Shown here: piece after piece, positions 8,400 to 18,533 of the stretch | Position numbering within the stretch: the stretch's first letter is position 1 | How the letters are laid out: each line of letters starts with the position of its first letter | Assembly: GCA_017427065.1 (NCBI GenBank) | Contig: JAFRTL010000013.1 | Coordinates: forward strand, 19,693 to 83,692 | Direction: 5' to 3' | DNA length: 64,000 nt | From: Bacteroidaceae bacterium | GTDB taxonomy: Bacteria > Bacteroidota > Bacteroidia > Bacteroidales > Bacteroidaceae | The notes under the pieces: generated by a model | The model's input: only the letters and a program-made list of their open reading frames with translations | Database searches by the model: none | Told to the model about the DNA's origin: nothing | Position numbers and translations under genes: made by a program

Positions 8400-9136
8400 C
8401 AAGCTACGCCCAAGAGCAGGTTACGCCCTATGACCATCAGCGGGAGAAGAGCGAGCAGGTGGAAGAGATGTTCGACCATATCGCTCACTCTTACGACCAA
8501 CTGAACACGACGCTGTCTGTGGGTATAGACAAGCTCTGGAGGCGCAAGGCCATCAAGACATTACAGGCTTATCGTCCCCAACGCCTCTTGGATGTGGCAA
8601 CGGGTACAGGCGACTTTGCCATTTTGGCTTGTCGCAAGTTAAAGCCTCAGCAGATTATCGGCATCGATATTTCTGAAGGAATGATGGCTGTGGGACGCAA
8701 GAAGGTGGAACAGGCAGGTCTGGAGTCAGTCATCCGTTTCAAACGGGAAGACTGCACGGCCCTCAGTTTTGATGCGGAGAGTTTCGATGCCATCACGGTG
8801 GCTTTCGGAGTACGCAACTTCGATGGGCTCGACAAAGGCTTGAAAGAGATGCACAGAGTGCTGAAACAGGGAGGAAGGCTGGTGATACTGGAGTTATCCT
8901 CTCCTACCCGCTTCCCTATGAAGCAGCTCTACCGTTTCTACTCCCGAACGGTGATGCGCTGGGTAGGTAGGCTGATTTCGAAAGACGACAGTGCCTACAC
9001 TTACTTGCCACAGAGCATAGAGGCCTGTCCGCAAGGAGAACAAATGGCTGGGATTATTCACAGAGCCGGATTTGAAGAGGTGAAGTATGAGCAGTTGACC
9101 TTCGGTATCTGTACGTTATATACAGCAACGAAATAG
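8396..9136 (+). CDS. ubiE: demethylmenaquinone methyltransferase
   Basis: 246 aa class I SAM-dependent methyltransferase of the UbiE/MenG family. Signature blocks: [13 protein letters not shown] at the N-terminus, SAM-binding [13 protein letters not shown] (motif I), GIDISEGMM, and the [20 protein letters not shown] segment. In anaerobic Bacteroidetes the relevant reaction is methylation of demethylmenaquinone to menaquinone, so menG is the functional name. The start ATG overlaps the purC stop codon (ATGA). Confidence 0.95.
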   Translation: MTSYAQEQVTPYDHQREKSEQVEEMFDHIAHSYDQLNTTLSVGIDKLWRRKAIKTLQAYRPQRLLDVATGTGDFAILACRKLKPQQIIGIDISEGMMAVGRKKVEQAGLESVIRFKREDCTALSFDAESFDAITVAFGVRNFDGLDKGLKEMHRVLKQGGRLVILELSSPTRFPMKQLYRFYSRTVMRWVGRLISKDDSAYTYLPQSIEACPQGEQMAGIIHRAGFEEVKYEQLTFGICTLYTATK

Positions 9137-9162
9137 GTTTGACCTTAACTAAAACTAAAGAT

Positions 9163-9909
9163 ATGGACAAGTACGGATTAATAGGCTATCCATTGAGGCA
9201 CTCGTTCTCAAGGAACTACTTCAATGAGAAATTTGCATCAGAGAATATCGATGCAGAGTACGTTAATTTTGAGATTGAAGACATCGCTGCCTTCAAGCGC
9301 ATTATTGACGGCAATCCCAACCTGCGTGGCATGAATGTCACCATCCCTTATAAGGAGCAGGTGATCCCATATCTTGATAGCCTTGATCCTGCGACAGCCA
9401 AGCGTATCGGAGCTGTGAATGTCATCAAAATCATCCGTGAAGGAAGAAAGGTTCAGTTGATTGGCTATAATTCCGATATCTTGGGTTTCTCCCATTCCAT
9501 CGAACCTTATCTGCAGCCAAAGCATAAGAAGGCGTTGATTCTGGGTACAGGTGGAGCCAGCAAGGCCGTGTTCTGTGGCTTGGAGGACTTAGGTGTGGAG
9601 AGTACCTTTGTCTCCCGTACGAAGAAAGGTCCCAGCTTGCTGACCTACGACGAACTGACACCCGAGATCATGGCGGAGCATCTGGTCATAGTGAACTGTA
9701 CGCCTGTGGGCATGTATCCCAACGTGGACTTCTGTCCTGAAATCCCTTACAAATGCCTGACTCCCGACCATCTGCTTTACGATCTGCTCTATAATCCTGA
9801 TGAAACCCTCTTCATGAAAAAGGGGGCAGAACATGGCGCCACAGTTAAGAATGGGTTGGAAATGCTGCTCCTTCAGGCTTTTGAATCATGGCAGATCTGG
9901 CATAAATAA
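9163..9909 (+). CDS. aroE: shikimate dehydrogenase
   Basis: 248 aa from the ATG at 9163 (MDKYGLIGYPLRHSFS); a TTG at 9139 would add eight non-conserved residues. The substrate-binding motif SFSRNYFN, the catalytic Lys in MNVTIPYKEQ, the NADP(H)-binding GTGGASKAV and the C-terminal GAEHGATVKNGLEMLLLQA-like region are all present. It reduces 3-dehydroshikimate in aromatic amino acid synthesis. Its stop codon is part of a 14-bp tandem repeat (9909-9941) leading to the next gene. Confidence 0.94.
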   Translation: MDKYGLIGYPLRHSFSRNYFNEKFASENIDAEYVNFEIEDIAAFKRIIDGNPNLRGMNVTIPYKEQVIPYLDSLDPATAKRIGAVNVIKIIREGRKVQLIGYNSDILGFSHSIEPYLQPKHKKALILGTGGASKAVFCGLEDLGVESTFVSRTKKGPSLLTYDELTPEIMAEHLVIVNCTPVGMYPNVDFCPEIPYKCLTPDHLLYDLLYNPDETLFMKKGAEHGATVKNGLEMLLLQAFESWQIWHK

Positions 9910-9941
9910 CATGAAACATTAAACATGAAACATTAAACATT
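9909..9941. repeat. 14-bp tandem repeat, two full copies and a partial third
   Basis: The unit ACATGAAACATTAA occurs at 9909-9922 and 9923-9936, followed by ACATT. It fills the aroE-hydrolase gap and leaves the hydrolase gene with no ATG start. Confidence 0.8.
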
Positions 9942-9946
9942 GGGCA

Positions 9947-10900
9947 TTGAGGATTGGGAAGGTTTTCAAATATGGTTGTTGGGGCATTTTAGCCGTCCTT
10001 CTATTGGTGCTGATCATAGGCAGTTTCACGATGCTCGACATGGCCATGAAACCTACCTATGGCAAAGGACGCGACCTGGAAGGCGCTATGGCCAGAATGC
10101 GTAAAGAATATCCGCACACCATCTCATGGCTCGACAGTTTGCAAACACATGAAGCACTGAAAGACACCTTCATCCATACAGAGAATGGGCGACGACTGCA
10201 TGCGTTCTATGTGCGTGCGCCCAAAGTCACAGCAAAAACAGCTATTCTGCTGCATGGCTATACAGACAAAGCCATTCGTATGCTCCCTATCGGTTATATC
10301 TACCATCACCTAATGGGTTATAATGTACTGCTTCCCGACATTCACGCACATGGTGAAAGTGATGGGGATGTCATTCAGATGGGATGGAAAGACTGTAAGG
10401 ATATCAAGCTTTGGAGCAAACTAGCTGACAAGATTTTTGGGACAATAACCAAGCAGGTGGTGCATGGCATTTCGATGGGAGGTTTCATGACGATGGTTTT
10501 AGCAGGTGAGAAGATGCCACAAATGACAGCTTTCGTGGATGATTGTGGCTATACCAGCGTATGGGACGAATTTGCCAATGAACTGAAAGCGTCGTTTGGT
10601 CTTCCTGAATTTCCACTGATGTACACAACCAGTCTGCTTTGCAAAATCCGTTATGGATGGAGCTTCGGAGAGGCTGATGCAGTGAAGAAAGTGAGAAAAA
10701 GCGAAAAACCCATCTTCTTTATCCACGGAGACAAGGACCGTTATGTGCCTACCCACATGGTGCATACGCTTTATGAGGCCAAGCCTCAACCTAAAGAGCT
10801 ATGGCTCACCCCTGGAGTTGAACATGCGATGTCTTACTATACCTACCCCGAAGAATATGCACAAAGAGTCGTGAACTTCTGTCAGAAATACCTCCCATAG
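9947..10900 (+). CDS. alpha/beta hydrolase, membrane-anchored
   Basis: About 317 aa. One N-terminal transmembrane segment (GCWGILAVLLLVLIIGSF) precedes an alpha/beta hydrolase domain. The oxyanion region reads ILLHGYTDKA, the nucleophile elbow is HGISMGGFM, and the acid and His of the triad fit GDKDRYVP and GVEHAMSY. The fold resembles BAAT/YsoI-like serine hydrolases of Bacteroidetes; the substrate is unknown. Starting at TTG 9947 keeps the membrane helix, whereas the first ATG (10031) would delete it. The frame is open only back to 9929, just after the tandem repeat. Confidence 0.8.
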   Translation: MRIGKVFKYGCWGILAVLLLVLIIGSFTMLDMAMKPTYGKGRDLEGAMARMRKEYPHTISWLDSLQTHEALKDTFIHTENGRRLHAFYVRAPKVTAKTAILLHGYTDKAIRMLPIGYIYHHLMGYNVLLPDIHAHGESDGDVIQMGWKDCKDIKLWSKLADKIFGTITKQVVHGISMGGFMTMVLAGEKMPQMTAFVDDCGYTSVWDEFANELKASFGLPEFPLMYTTSLLCKIRYGWSFGEADAVKKVRKSEKPIFFIHGDKDRYVPTHMVHTLYEAKPQPKELWLTPGVEHAMSYYTYPEEYAQRVVNFCQKYLP

Positions 10901-10957
10901 AACCACGGATGGTTTAATGTATCTTATCCTAAAGTAAATGCAGTAAAAGCAACTCCA

Positions 10958-10989
10958 TTGCATTATATTAAAAATAATGTGTATCTTTG
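10958..10989 (+). promoter_or_regulatory. promoter of the TPM-lemA unit
   Basis: -33 TTG (10958-10960) and -7 TATCTTTG (10982-10989) are 21 bp apart, with the ATG 20 bp beyond the -7 box. Confidence 0.6.
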
Positions 10990-11009
10990 CAACATAATAA
11001 AAGAAGAGC

Positions 11010-11927
11010 ATGAAACGACTACTGGTATACTTGACATTCTGCCTTATTTTTATAGGCTTACAGGCTCAAGAAATCTTTACACCCGACAATCTGCCAAAAG
11101 TGCATATTGCCGATCGTACCCAGTATGTCTGCAACCCATCGGGCATTCTCTCACAACAAGCTTGCGACAGCATCAACACCTGGCTCTATGATCTGGAACA
11201 GCAAACAGGCATTGAGACGGTTGTAGCAGCCGTTCCAAGCATCGGTGATGTGGAGTGTTTCGATTTCTGCCACGAACTGCTGAACAGCTGGGGAGTGGGA
11301 AAGAGAGGAAAAGACAATGGTCTGGTGGTGTTACTCGTCATCGACCAACGATGCATACAGTTCTATACAGGCTATGGGTTGGAAGGTGAATTGCCTGACG
11401 CCATCTGTAAGCGCATACAGACACAAAACATGTTGCCCTACCTACGTGATAACAAATGGGACGACGGCATGTTGGCAGGCATGAAGGCCATCTGCGCTCG
11501 CTTAGATGGCAGCATGGAGAACGACACGGAAGAAGATGATGACGTAGCTGCGCTCATCGGGTTCATGTGTGCCATGGTTGGTCTTTTAGCTATTATCTTC
11601 TTCTTCGCTTGGTTGGCAGCCTACAGGGCCAGCAAATGTCCTCATTGCGGGAAGCACGAGCTGAAACGCATTACCAGCCGTATTGCCTATCGACGTGGTG
11701 GTATCATAGCCAAAGATGTGACCTACCTATGCACGCACTGCGGGCAACAAGTGGTGAAACGAGAGAACTCCTATGATCAGAATTATCGTGGTCGCGGAGG
11801 TGGAGGTGGACCTGTCATCTTTGGTGGTGGCGGCTTTGGAGGCGGAGGCTTCGGAGGTGGTGGCGGCTTCGGAGGTAGCTTCGGAGGCGGCATGGGCGGC
11901 GGAGGAGGCGCTGGAAGCCACTTCTAA
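11010..11927 (+). CDS. TPM-domain (YgcG-like) protein with zinc ribbon and Gly-rich tail
   Basis: 305 aa. Order of parts: signal peptide (LLVYLTFCLIFIGLQA), TPM_phosphatase domain (about residues 25-155, with GKDNGLVVLLVIDQR and TGYGLEGELPDA), a transmembrane helix near 180-205, a zinc-ribbon-like pair of CxxC motifs (CPHCGKHE and CTHCGQQ), and a tail made mostly of Gly, Phe and Ser. TPM-domain proteins are often next to lemA, as here (35 bp downstream). Function in bacteria is unclear; a role in membrane protein turnover has been proposed for plant TPM proteins. Confidence 0.85.
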   Translation: MKRLLVYLTFCLIFIGLQAQEIFTPDNLPKVHIADRTQYVCNPSGILSQQACDSINTWLYDLEQQTGIETVVAAVPSIGDVECFDFCHELLNSWGVGKRGKDNGLVVLLVIDQRCIQFYTGYGLEGELPDAICKRIQTQNMLPYLRDNKWDDGMLAGMKAICARLDGSMENDTEEDDDVAALIGFMCAMVGLLAIIFFFAWLAAYRASKCPHCGKHELKRITSRIAYRRGGIIAKDVTYLCTHCGQQVVKRENSYDQNYRGRGGGGGPVIFGGGGFGGGGFGGGGGFGGSFGGGMGGGGGAGSHF

Positions 11928-11962
11928 GATTAAAAGAATAAATAATTAAAACATTTTAGGAT

Positions 11963-12544
11963 ATGAAAAAGTTATTAATTGGAATTATCGTATTGATCGC
12001 CCTGGTGGTTATGTGGGGCGTTAGTATTTACAATGGTATGGTGGGCCTGGATGAAGGCGTGAACACCGCATGGGCAAATGTAGAGACTCAGTATCAGCGT
12101 CGTGCCGACCTGATTCCTAATCTGGTGAATACCGTAAAAGGCTATGCAGAGCATGAGCAGAGCACTTTCGAGGCTGTAGTGAATGCACGTAGTAAGGCTA
12201 CTTCCATCACTGTGGATCCAACCAACTTGACTCCTGAGAAGTTGCAGGAATTCCAGGCTGCTCAAGGAGAGGTGACTTCAGCATTGAGCCGTCTGATCGC
12301 TGTGGCAGAAAATTATCCTGACCTTAAGGCCAGCGAACAATTCATGGAACTGCAGGCACAGTTGGAAGGTACAGAGAACCGCATCAGCGTAGCACGCAAG
12401 AACTACAACGATGAAGCTCGTACCTACAATACCACGATCCGTACATTCCCTAAGAACATCTTCGCAGGAATGCTTGGATTCAGCCAGCGTGCGTACTTCG
12501 AGGCAACACAAGGCGCAGAGGTAGCTCCTACTGTTCAGTTCTAA
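11963..12544 (+). CDS. lemA: LemA family protein
   Basis: 193 aa, full length for LemA. An N-terminal membrane helix (LLIGIIVLIALVVMWGVSIYN) is followed by the helical LemA domain with the signature QYQRRADLIPNLVNTVKGYA and the C-terminal RTFPKNIFAGMLGF. The topology places the helical bundle outside the cytoplasm. It is paired with the TPM-domain gene upstream, probably on one transcript. The function is not established. Confidence 0.93.
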   Translation: MKKLLIGIIVLIALVVMWGVSIYNGMVGLDEGVNTAWANVETQYQRRADLIPNLVNTVKGYAEHEQSTFEAVVNARSKATSITVDPTNLTPEKLQEFQAAQGEVTSALSRLIAVAENYPDLKASEQFMELQAQLEGTENRISVARKNYNDEARTYNTTIRTFPKNIFAGMLGFSQRAYFEATQGAEVAPTVQF

Positions 12545-12565
12545 CCTTCCCAAAAACAACCTGCT

Positions 12566-13744
12566 ATGAGCAACAATCAGAGATATATGATGCGTGGCGT
12601 GAGTGCCTCCAAAGAAGATGTGCATAACGCTATCAAGAACATTGACAAGGGTATCTTCCCCAAGGCATTCTGTAAGATCATTCCCGACATACTGGGAGGC
12701 GATCCCGACTATTGTAATATCATGCATGCCGACGGCGCTGGCACCAAGTCGAGCTTAGCCTATCTGTATTGGAAAGAAACGGGTGACCTCTCTGTATGGA
12801 AAGGCATCGCGCAAGATTCACTCATCATGAATATCGACGACTTACTTTGTGTAGGTGCTGTGGACAACATCTTGGTGTCTAGCACTATCGGACGCAATAA
12901 GTTGTTGATACCAGGCGAAGTGATCGCTGCCATTATCAACGGTACAGATAAACTGTTGGCTGAATTGAGAGAGATGGGAATCGGTGTCTATGCCACAGGT
13001 GGCGAAACTGCTGATGTAGGCGATCTGGTACGTACCATCATCGTGGATACCACGGTGACTTGCCGTATGAAGCGTAGCGATGTGATCAATAACGCCAACA
13101 TTCAGGCTGGCGATGTTATCGTTGGCATGTCATCTTATGGCCAGGCTACCTATGAGAACGAATACAATGGCGGTATGGGCAGTAATGGTCTGACAAGCGC
13201 CCGTCATGATGTATTCGCTAAATATCTGGCAGAGAAATATCCTGAGAGCTACGACAAGGCAGTACCCGAGGATCTGGTTTACAGCGGGAAATTGAAACTT
13301 ACAGACAAGGTGGAAGGTTCTCCACTGGATGCAGGAAAGTTGGTACTCTCCCCTACCCGTACTTATGCCCCAGTCATCAAACGACTTCTCGACGAGATGC
13401 GTCATGAGGTGCATGGCATGATTCACTGTTCAGGAGGTGCTCAGACGAAGATTCTCCATTTCATGCCCGATGGTTGCAAGGTCATTAAAGACCATCTCTT
13501 CCCTGTTCCTCCACTCTTCCGCACCATCAAGGAACAGAGCGGGACAGACTGGCAGGAAATGTACAAGGTGTTCAATATGGGACATCGCATGGAGGTATAT
13601 CTCGCTCCCGAGTATGCAGACAAAGTCATCGAGATAAGTCAGAGTTTTGGCATTGATGCTCAGATAGTGGGACGTGTAGAAAAGAGCGATTGGGAAGGAC
13701 TGGTGATTGAAAGCGAGTTCGGAAAGTTTGAATACCCAAGATAA
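12566..13744 (+). CDS. purM: phosphoribosylformylglycinamidine cyclo-ligase (AIR synthase)
   Basis: 392 aa, longer than E. coli PurM (about 345) but normal for the Bacteroidetes form. It has a PurM-type N-terminal ATP-binding domain (HADGAGTKSSLAYLYW, MNIDDLLCVGAVDN, TGGETADVGDLV) and a C-terminal AIR synthase domain (GMIHCSGGAQTKILHF, FNMGHRMEVYL). It makes aminoimidazole ribotide from FGAM with ATP. It lies 2 bp ahead of prfA and likely shares its transcript. Confidence 0.92.
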   Translation: MSNNQRYMMRGVSASKEDVHNAIKNIDKGIFPKAFCKIIPDILGGDPDYCNIMHADGAGTKSSLAYLYWKETGDLSVWKGIAQDSLIMNIDDLLCVGAVDNILVSSTIGRNKLLIPGEVIAAIINGTDKLLAELREMGIGVYATGGETADVGDLVRTIIVDTTVTCRMKRSDVINNANIQAGDVIVGMSSYGQATYENEYNGGMGSNGLTSARHDVFAKYLAEKYPESYDKAVPEDLVYSGKLKLTDKVEGSPLDAGKLVLSPTRTYAPVIKRLLDEMRHEVHGMIHCSGGAQTKILHFMPDGCKVIKDHLFPVPPLFRTIKEQSGTDWQEMYKVFNMGHRMEVYLAPEYADKVIEISQSFGIDAQIVGRVEKSDWEGLVIESEFGKFEYPR

Positions 13745-13746
13745 AT

Positions 13747-14856
13747 ATGGCTGAAACAAACCTTTTGGAAAAACTCAACGGACTGCTTCCCCGCTTTGAG
13801 GAAGTTTCTACGCTCATCACAGACCCCAGCGTGATAGCTGATCAGCAGCGCTATGTCAAGTTGACCAGGGAGTACAAGGACCTTAGTAACTTGATGAAAG
13901 CTCGTCAGGAATACATGCAGGTGCTACAAGGTATCGAAGAAGCCAAGGACATCCTCGTGAACGAGGAAGATCCTGAAATGAAAGAAATGGCTCGCGAAGA
14001 ACTGACAGCCAATCAAGAAAAGCAACCTGCATTGGAGGAGAAAATAAAGCTGATGCTTATCCCTTCTGACCCAACGGATAGTCGTAATGCGATCTTGGAA
14101 ATCCGCGGAGGTACGGGAGGCGACGAAGCGGCCCTCTTTGCTGGAGATCTTTTCCGCATGTACTCCAAGTTCTGCGAAATGAAAGGCTGGAAGTTTGAAG
14201 TATCCAGTGCCAGCGAAGGCGCTGTTGGAGGTTTCAAGGAAGTGATCTGTTCCGTTACAGGAGAAGGAGTATATGGTACTCTGAAATATGAGAGTGGCGT
14301 ACATCGCGTACAGCGTGTTCCTGTGACTGAGACGCAAGGACGCGTCCATACTTCTGCAGCTTCTGTAGCCGTCCTTCCTGAAGCCGATCCCTTTGAAGTG
14401 AACATCAACGAAGGTGAAATCCGTTGGGATACTTTCCGAAGCAGCGGAGCAGGTGGTCAGAATGTCAATAAGGTAGAATCGGGCGTTCGCCTGCGCTATA
14501 ATTGGAAGAATCCAAACACTGGAGTAGTTGAGGAGATACTTATCGAGTGTACAGAAACGCGCGACCAGCCCAAAAACAAGGAGCGCGCTTTGGCACGACT
14601 GCGTACCTTTATCTATGATAAGGAGCATCAGAAGTACATGGACGATATTGCTCAAAAGCGCAAGACGATGGTATCTACAGGTGATCGCAGTGCCAAAATT
14701 CGTACGTACAACTATCCTCAAGGACGCATTACGGATCATCGCATCAACTATACCATTTATAATCTGGCAGCTTTTATGGATGGTAACATTCAGGATTGTA
14801 TCGATCATCTGATAGTGGCAGAGAATGCGGAAAGATTGAAGGAAAGTGAATTGTGA
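13747..14856 (+). CDS. prfA: peptide chain release factor 1
   Basis: 369 aa class I release factor. It has the N-terminal helical domain, the codon-recognition motif as PVT (in RVPVTETQGRVHTS; PxT identifies RF1 as opposed to SPF of RF2) and the catalytic GGQ in SSGAGGQNVNKVES that triggers peptide release in the ribosomal P-site. The C-terminal domain is complete. It reads UAA and UAG. It follows purM by 2 bp. Confidence 0.97.
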   Translation: MAETNLLEKLNGLLPRFEEVSTLITDPSVIADQQRYVKLTREYKDLSNLMKARQEYMQVLQGIEEAKDILVNEEDPEMKEMAREELTANQEKQPALEEKIKLMLIPSDPTDSRNAILEIRGGTGGDEAALFAGDLFRMYSKFCEMKGWKFEVSSASEGAVGGFKEVICSVTGEGVYGTLKYESGVHRVQRVPVTETQGRVHTSAASVAVLPEADPFEVNINEGEIRWDTFRSSGAGGQNVNKVESGVRLRYNWKNPNTGVVEEILIECTETRDQPKNKERALARLRTFIYDKEHQKYMDDIAQKRKTMVSTGDRSAKIRTYNYPQGRITDHRINYTIYNLAAFMDGNIQDCIDHLIVAENAERLKESEL

Positions 14857-14868
14857 TTAATTGTTAGC

Positions 14869-16554
14869 ATGGTAATGAATAAAGTGTCATTTGCAAAATT
14901 TGGTGAGAAGTCGATAGCACTTTGCAAACGATTTCCATTGGCTTTGGCATTCATTGTCATGCTGACGGTCTTCATCCTGGTACTGATCCAGACAGGATGG
15001 GAATATCCTGAAGAAGAGATTGTTTTCTTTGGATTATTGTATCTCCCCACTGCGGCGTTGATGGCCCTTTCTTTCCATTTGCTGAACGAAGAAGTGAGGC
15101 ATAAGCTCAGAGGCGATGTCATGGAAGCCCTGGTGCTTGTGGGATGGTTGGCTTATTGTGGTTACCTTACCAATCATATGGAGGAGTTGGAAACAGCTGA
15201 CAGCTATCTTCCTGTGGCTTGTGTCTTCTGTATCATTGTCTCCATCTTTACGCTCTCCTTCTATTATCAGAAGAGCGATGTACCCTTCTGGCGCTTCAGT
15301 ATGAAATTGTTGGCATCTGCCGTGATAGCTTGGTTCATAGGAGGAGTGCTGACAGGTGGTATTGCTCTGCTTTTTGAATCATTCCGCCATTTATTTGGAT
15401 GGGCTGTTCCAGAAGAAGCTTATGCCAGTGCGGCAACCATCTGTCTGACATTCATCGCTCCTATCCTCTTCTTGCTGAGAATACCCAAAGGAAAGGACAA
15501 ACAAGACGATAGCATCCCAGATCTTTCTAAATTCTACAAGGGAGTCATCTATTACTTGTTCGTCCCTCTGCTGATGTGCTACCTTTTTACGCTCTATCTT
15601 TATGCAGTAGTCATTCTGATAAGATGGGAATTACCTAACGGGTGGGTTTCATGGCTGACATCCTTCTTGATGTTTGGTATGTTGGCAATCATCTATATGG
15701 TTTATCCACAACAATTCCATCCAAACAAAAACAATTTCGAGCGTCTGTTGATGCGTTGGCTCCCTATCATGGTGATTCCACTATTGGTATTGATGTCCAT
15801 TGGGATCTATCGTCGCATTACAGATTACGGCATCAGTATCGACAGACTATACCTGTTGTTGTTCAACGTATGGTGCTATGTGGTTTGTTTCACGCTTTTC
15901 GTGATAAACTCCCGTCGCATCTGGTGGATCCCAGCTTCTTTCTGCCTTTTGTTTTTCCTTACATCCGTAGGCCCTTGGAGTTTCACTTCCATTACCAAAC
16001 GGATATTGCTCCATGAGGTAGAAGATGCGTTGAAAACAAGTGGCAAAACATTGCCTATGAATAAAGAGTCCTACAATTCATGGGTAGAAGGTTTGACGAC
16101 AAACAACATACATCTAAACGACAAATTGTATTATCTAAGCGATAACTATGGAAATGCCGTTAGAAATCATATCGTGGCAGATTCCGTGTGGACTTATCGC
16201 AGAAGCATCGCTGACATAGAAACCAATACAGTGACTGAAGAGGATAAAGCCTACGAAATAGAAGAATACGGCTTAATGAAGAAGCGTCCTATATCTATTC
16301 CAGAAGGGTATGCCACATTGGAATATATCGAGATGGGAGATGTAGAAAACGTGGAGTTTAAAGAGGACACTCTCTCATTCAAAATTAGAGACAATTCTTA
16401 TTTTCTAACTTACAAAAATATTTTTTCTAGTTGGGAAAATAAAAATGAGCAATGCCTCATTCAGTCAGATGACTTCGTTCTTGCGATAAATGACATCCTT
16501 TTCGATCGTGAAAAAGAGGTATTCAATTTCAACGGTATTTTATTAAAAAAATAA
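14869..16554 (+). CDS. DUF4153 membrane protein
   Basis: 561 aa. About ten to twelve hydrophobic helices occupy residues 20-400, and the last 160 residues are a soluble, acidic region. The pattern and the opening match DUF4153 proteins of Bacteroidetes, whose function is unknown. Two ATGs six bases apart (14869, 14875) can serve as start. It lies 12 bp after prfA and 16 bp before pyrF, so it may be co-transcribed with both. Confidence 0.8.
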   Translation: MVMNKVSFAKFGEKSIALCKRFPLALAFIVMLTVFILVLIQTGWEYPEEEIVFFGLLYLPTAALMALSFHLLNEEVRHKLRGDVMEALVLVGWLAYCGYLTNHMEELETADSYLPVACVFCIIVSIFTLSFYYQKSDVPFWRFSMKLLASAVIAWFIGGVLTGGIALLFESFRHLFGWAVPEEAYASAATICLTFIAPILFLLRIPKGKDKQDDSIPDLSKFYKGVIYYLFVPLLMCYLFTLYLYAVVILIRWELPNGWVSWLTSFLMFGMLAIIYMVYPQQFHPNKNNFERLLMRWLPIMVIPLLVLMSIGIYRRITDYGISIDRLYLLLFNVWCYVVCFTLFVINSRRIWWIPASFCLLFFLTSVGPWSFTSITKRILLHEVEDALKTSGKTLPMNKESYNSWVEGLTTNNIHLNDKLYYLSDNYGNAVRNHIVADSVWTYRRSIADIETNTVTEEDKAYEIEEYGLMKKRPISIPEGYATLEYIEMGDVENVEFKEDTLSFKIRDNSYFLTYKNIFSSWENKNEQCLIQSDDFVLAINDILFDREKEVFNFNGILLKK

Positions 16555-16570
16555 CTTATTACTTAAGCAT

Positions 16571-17392
16571 ATGGATAAAGCAACACTATTTGAAAATATC
16601 AAGCGCAAAGGATCTTTCCTCTGCGTGGGTTTAGATACTGACATCAAGAAAGTCCCAGAGTGTCTTCTGCAGGAGGATGATCCTATTTTCACTTTCAACA
16701 AAGCCATCATTGATGCCACAGCAGATCTCTGCATCGCCTACAAGCCCAATCTTGCCTTCTATGAATGTATGGGAGTGAAAGGATGGATAGCTTTTGAAAA
16801 GACAGTGAAATACATCAAGACATTCTATCCCGACCAGTTTATCATTGCAGATGCCAAACGTGGTGATATAGGAAACACCTCTGCGATGTATGCACGCAGT
16901 TTCTTTGAGGAAATGGATATTGATGCATTGACCGTTGCGCCATATATGGGAGAGGACAGTGTGACTCCTTTTCTGAATTATCCAGGAAAGTGGGTTATTC
17001 TTTTGGCATTGACCAGCAATAAAGGGTCGCATGATTTCCAACTTATGGAAAACGTACAAGGAGAGAAACTCTTTGAAAGAGTATTGAAGAAATCACAAGA
17101 ATGGGCCAATGACGAACAGATGATGTATGTTGTTGGAGCTACGCAAGGACGTGCCTTCGAAGACATCCGTAAGATAGCACCTCACCACTTTTTACTGGTT
17201 CCTGGCGTTGGTGCTCAAGGAGGTTCTTTGGAAGAAGTTTGCAAGTATGGAATGAATGACCAGTGCGGACTGATTGTGAATTCAAGCAGAGGTATCATTT
17301 ATGCTGATAAAACCATCAACTTTGCTGAAGGCGCACGAAATGCAGCTGCAGATTTGCAGATTCAAATGTCAAATATTCTAAAAACACTTTAA
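16571..17392 (+). CDS. pyrF: orotidine 5'-phosphate decarboxylase, type 2
   Basis: 273 aa, the size of the type 2 subfamily. Key blocks are FLCVGLDTD, the catalytic-lysine motif [14 protein letters not shown] (DxKxxD-type active site), [15 protein letters not shown], and phosphate-binding VPGVGAQGG. It performs the last step of UMP synthesis. A promoter for lpxD lies in the 93-bp gap behind it. Confidence 0.95.
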   Translation: MDKATLFENIKRKGSFLCVGLDTDIKKVPECLLQEDDPIFTFNKAIIDATADLCIAYKPNLAFYECMGVKGWIAFEKTVKYIKTFYPDQFIIADAKRGDIGNTSAMYARSFFEEMDIDALTVAPYMGEDSVTPFLNYPGKWVILLALTSNKGSHDFQLMENVQGEKLFERVLKKSQEWANDEQMMYVVGATQGRAFEDIRKIAPHHFLLVPGVGAQGGSLEEVCKYGMNDQCGLIVNSSRGIIYADKTINFAEGARNAAADLQIQMSNILKTL

Positions 17393-17451
17393 ATAGTTAG
17401 TTTTCCCATTATTTATATCCAAAGAATAATACTTTTCTGAGGAAAAATAGC

Positions 17452-17459
17452 TACATTTG
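17452..17459 (+). promoter_or_regulatory. -7 promoter element of the lpxD-lpxC-lpxA unit
   Basis: TACATTTG fits TAnnTTTG, 26 bp before the lpxD ATG. No clear -33 element is seen. Confidence 0.45.
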
Positions 17460-17485
17460 CTACATTAATTAAACTAAATGTAAAA

Positions 17486-18526
17486 ATGGAGTTTTCTGCC
17501 AAACAAATAGCCCAATTCCTACAAGGAGAAATCGTGGGAGATGAGAATGCCTGCGTGCATACCTTTGCCAAGATTGAAGAAGGTACGCCAGGTGCACTTT
17601 CATTCCTCTCCAACCCTAAATATACTCATTATCTTTATGAGACTCAATCTTCTATTGTTCTAGTCAATAAAGATTTTGTACCAGAAAAGGAAATCCATAC
17701 CACTTTAATTAAGGTGGACAATGCCTATGAGTCATTAGCTAAACTCTTGATGCTTTATGAACAAAGTAAACCCAAGAAGCAAGGCATTGATCCTTTGGCA
17801 TCTATTGCTCCGACAGCTAAGATTGGCGAAAACGTGTATATCGGACCGTTTGCTGTCATTGGAGAGCATGTAGAGATTGGCAATAACACACAGATTTATC
17901 CGCATGTATGTATAGGCGATGGAGCTAAAATAGGTGATAATTGTACGCTTTACTTTTCTGCAAATGTCTATCATGACTGCAAGATAGGCAATCGTGTGAC
18001 CTTACATGCGGGTGTAGTGATCGGTGCAGATGGTTTTGGCTTTGCTCCTACCCCTCATGGATACGACAAGATTCCTCAGATCGGTATCGTCATCATTGAA
18101 GATGATGTGGAAATCGGCGCAAATACTTGTATAGATCGTGCCACAATGGGAGCAACCATCATACACAAAGGTGTGAAGCTCGATAATCTGATTCAGATAG
18201 CACATAACGATGAGATTGGTTCTCATACCGTTATGGCTGCCCAAGTAGGCATTGCAGGTTCTGCCAAGATAGGTGAATGGTGTATGTTTGGCGGACAAGT
18301 TGGTGTTGGTGGACATATTCATGTCGGAAATCATGTAGAACTGGGAGCTCAAACGGGTGCGCCATTCGACATTGAGGACAACAAGCAGCTTATTGGAGCT
18401 CCTCCTGTAGAGAAACGAACCTTCTTCAGAAACGTGGCTTTAACTCAGCGGCTTCCTGAAATGTACAAGGAACTCGGCGCTCTACGAAAAGAATTGGAAG
18501 AATTGAAAAAACAACTTAATAAATAA
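17486..18526 (+). CDS. lpxD: UDP-3-O-(3-hydroxymyristoyl)glucosamine N-acyltransferase
   Basis: 346 aa, typical for LpxD. The N-terminal uridine-binding domain (about residues 1-100) is followed by a left-handed beta helix built of hexapeptide repeats ([20 protein letters not shown] and onwards) and a C-terminal coiled-coil helix ([18 protein letters not shown]) that forms the trimer tip. The catalytic His is expected in the [11 protein letters not shown] segment. It adds the second acyl chain in lipid A synthesis and is followed by lpxC 7 bp later. Confidence 0.96.
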   Translation: MEFSAKQIAQFLQGEIVGDENACVHTFAKIEEGTPGALSFLSNPKYTHYLYETQSSIVLVNKDFVPEKEIHTTLIKVDNAYESLAKLLMLYEQSKPKKQGIDPLASIAPTAKIGENVYIGPFAVIGEHVEIGNNTQIYPHVCIGDGAKIGDNCTLYFSANVYHDCKIGNRVTLHAGVVIGADGFGFAPTPHGYDKIPQIGIVIIEDDVEIGANTCIDRATMGATIIHKGVKLDNLIQIAHNDEIGSHTVMAAQVGIAGSAKIGEWCMFGGQVGVGGHIHVGNHVELGAQTGAPFDIEDNKQLIGAPPVEKRTFFRNVALTQRLPEMYKELGALRKELEELKKQLNK

Positions 18527-18533
18527 AAACTTC

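Noticed and set aside
11727-11921. Ala/Ser-rich minus-strand frame
   Set aside because: It is the complement of the Gly-rich tail of the TPM-domain protein.
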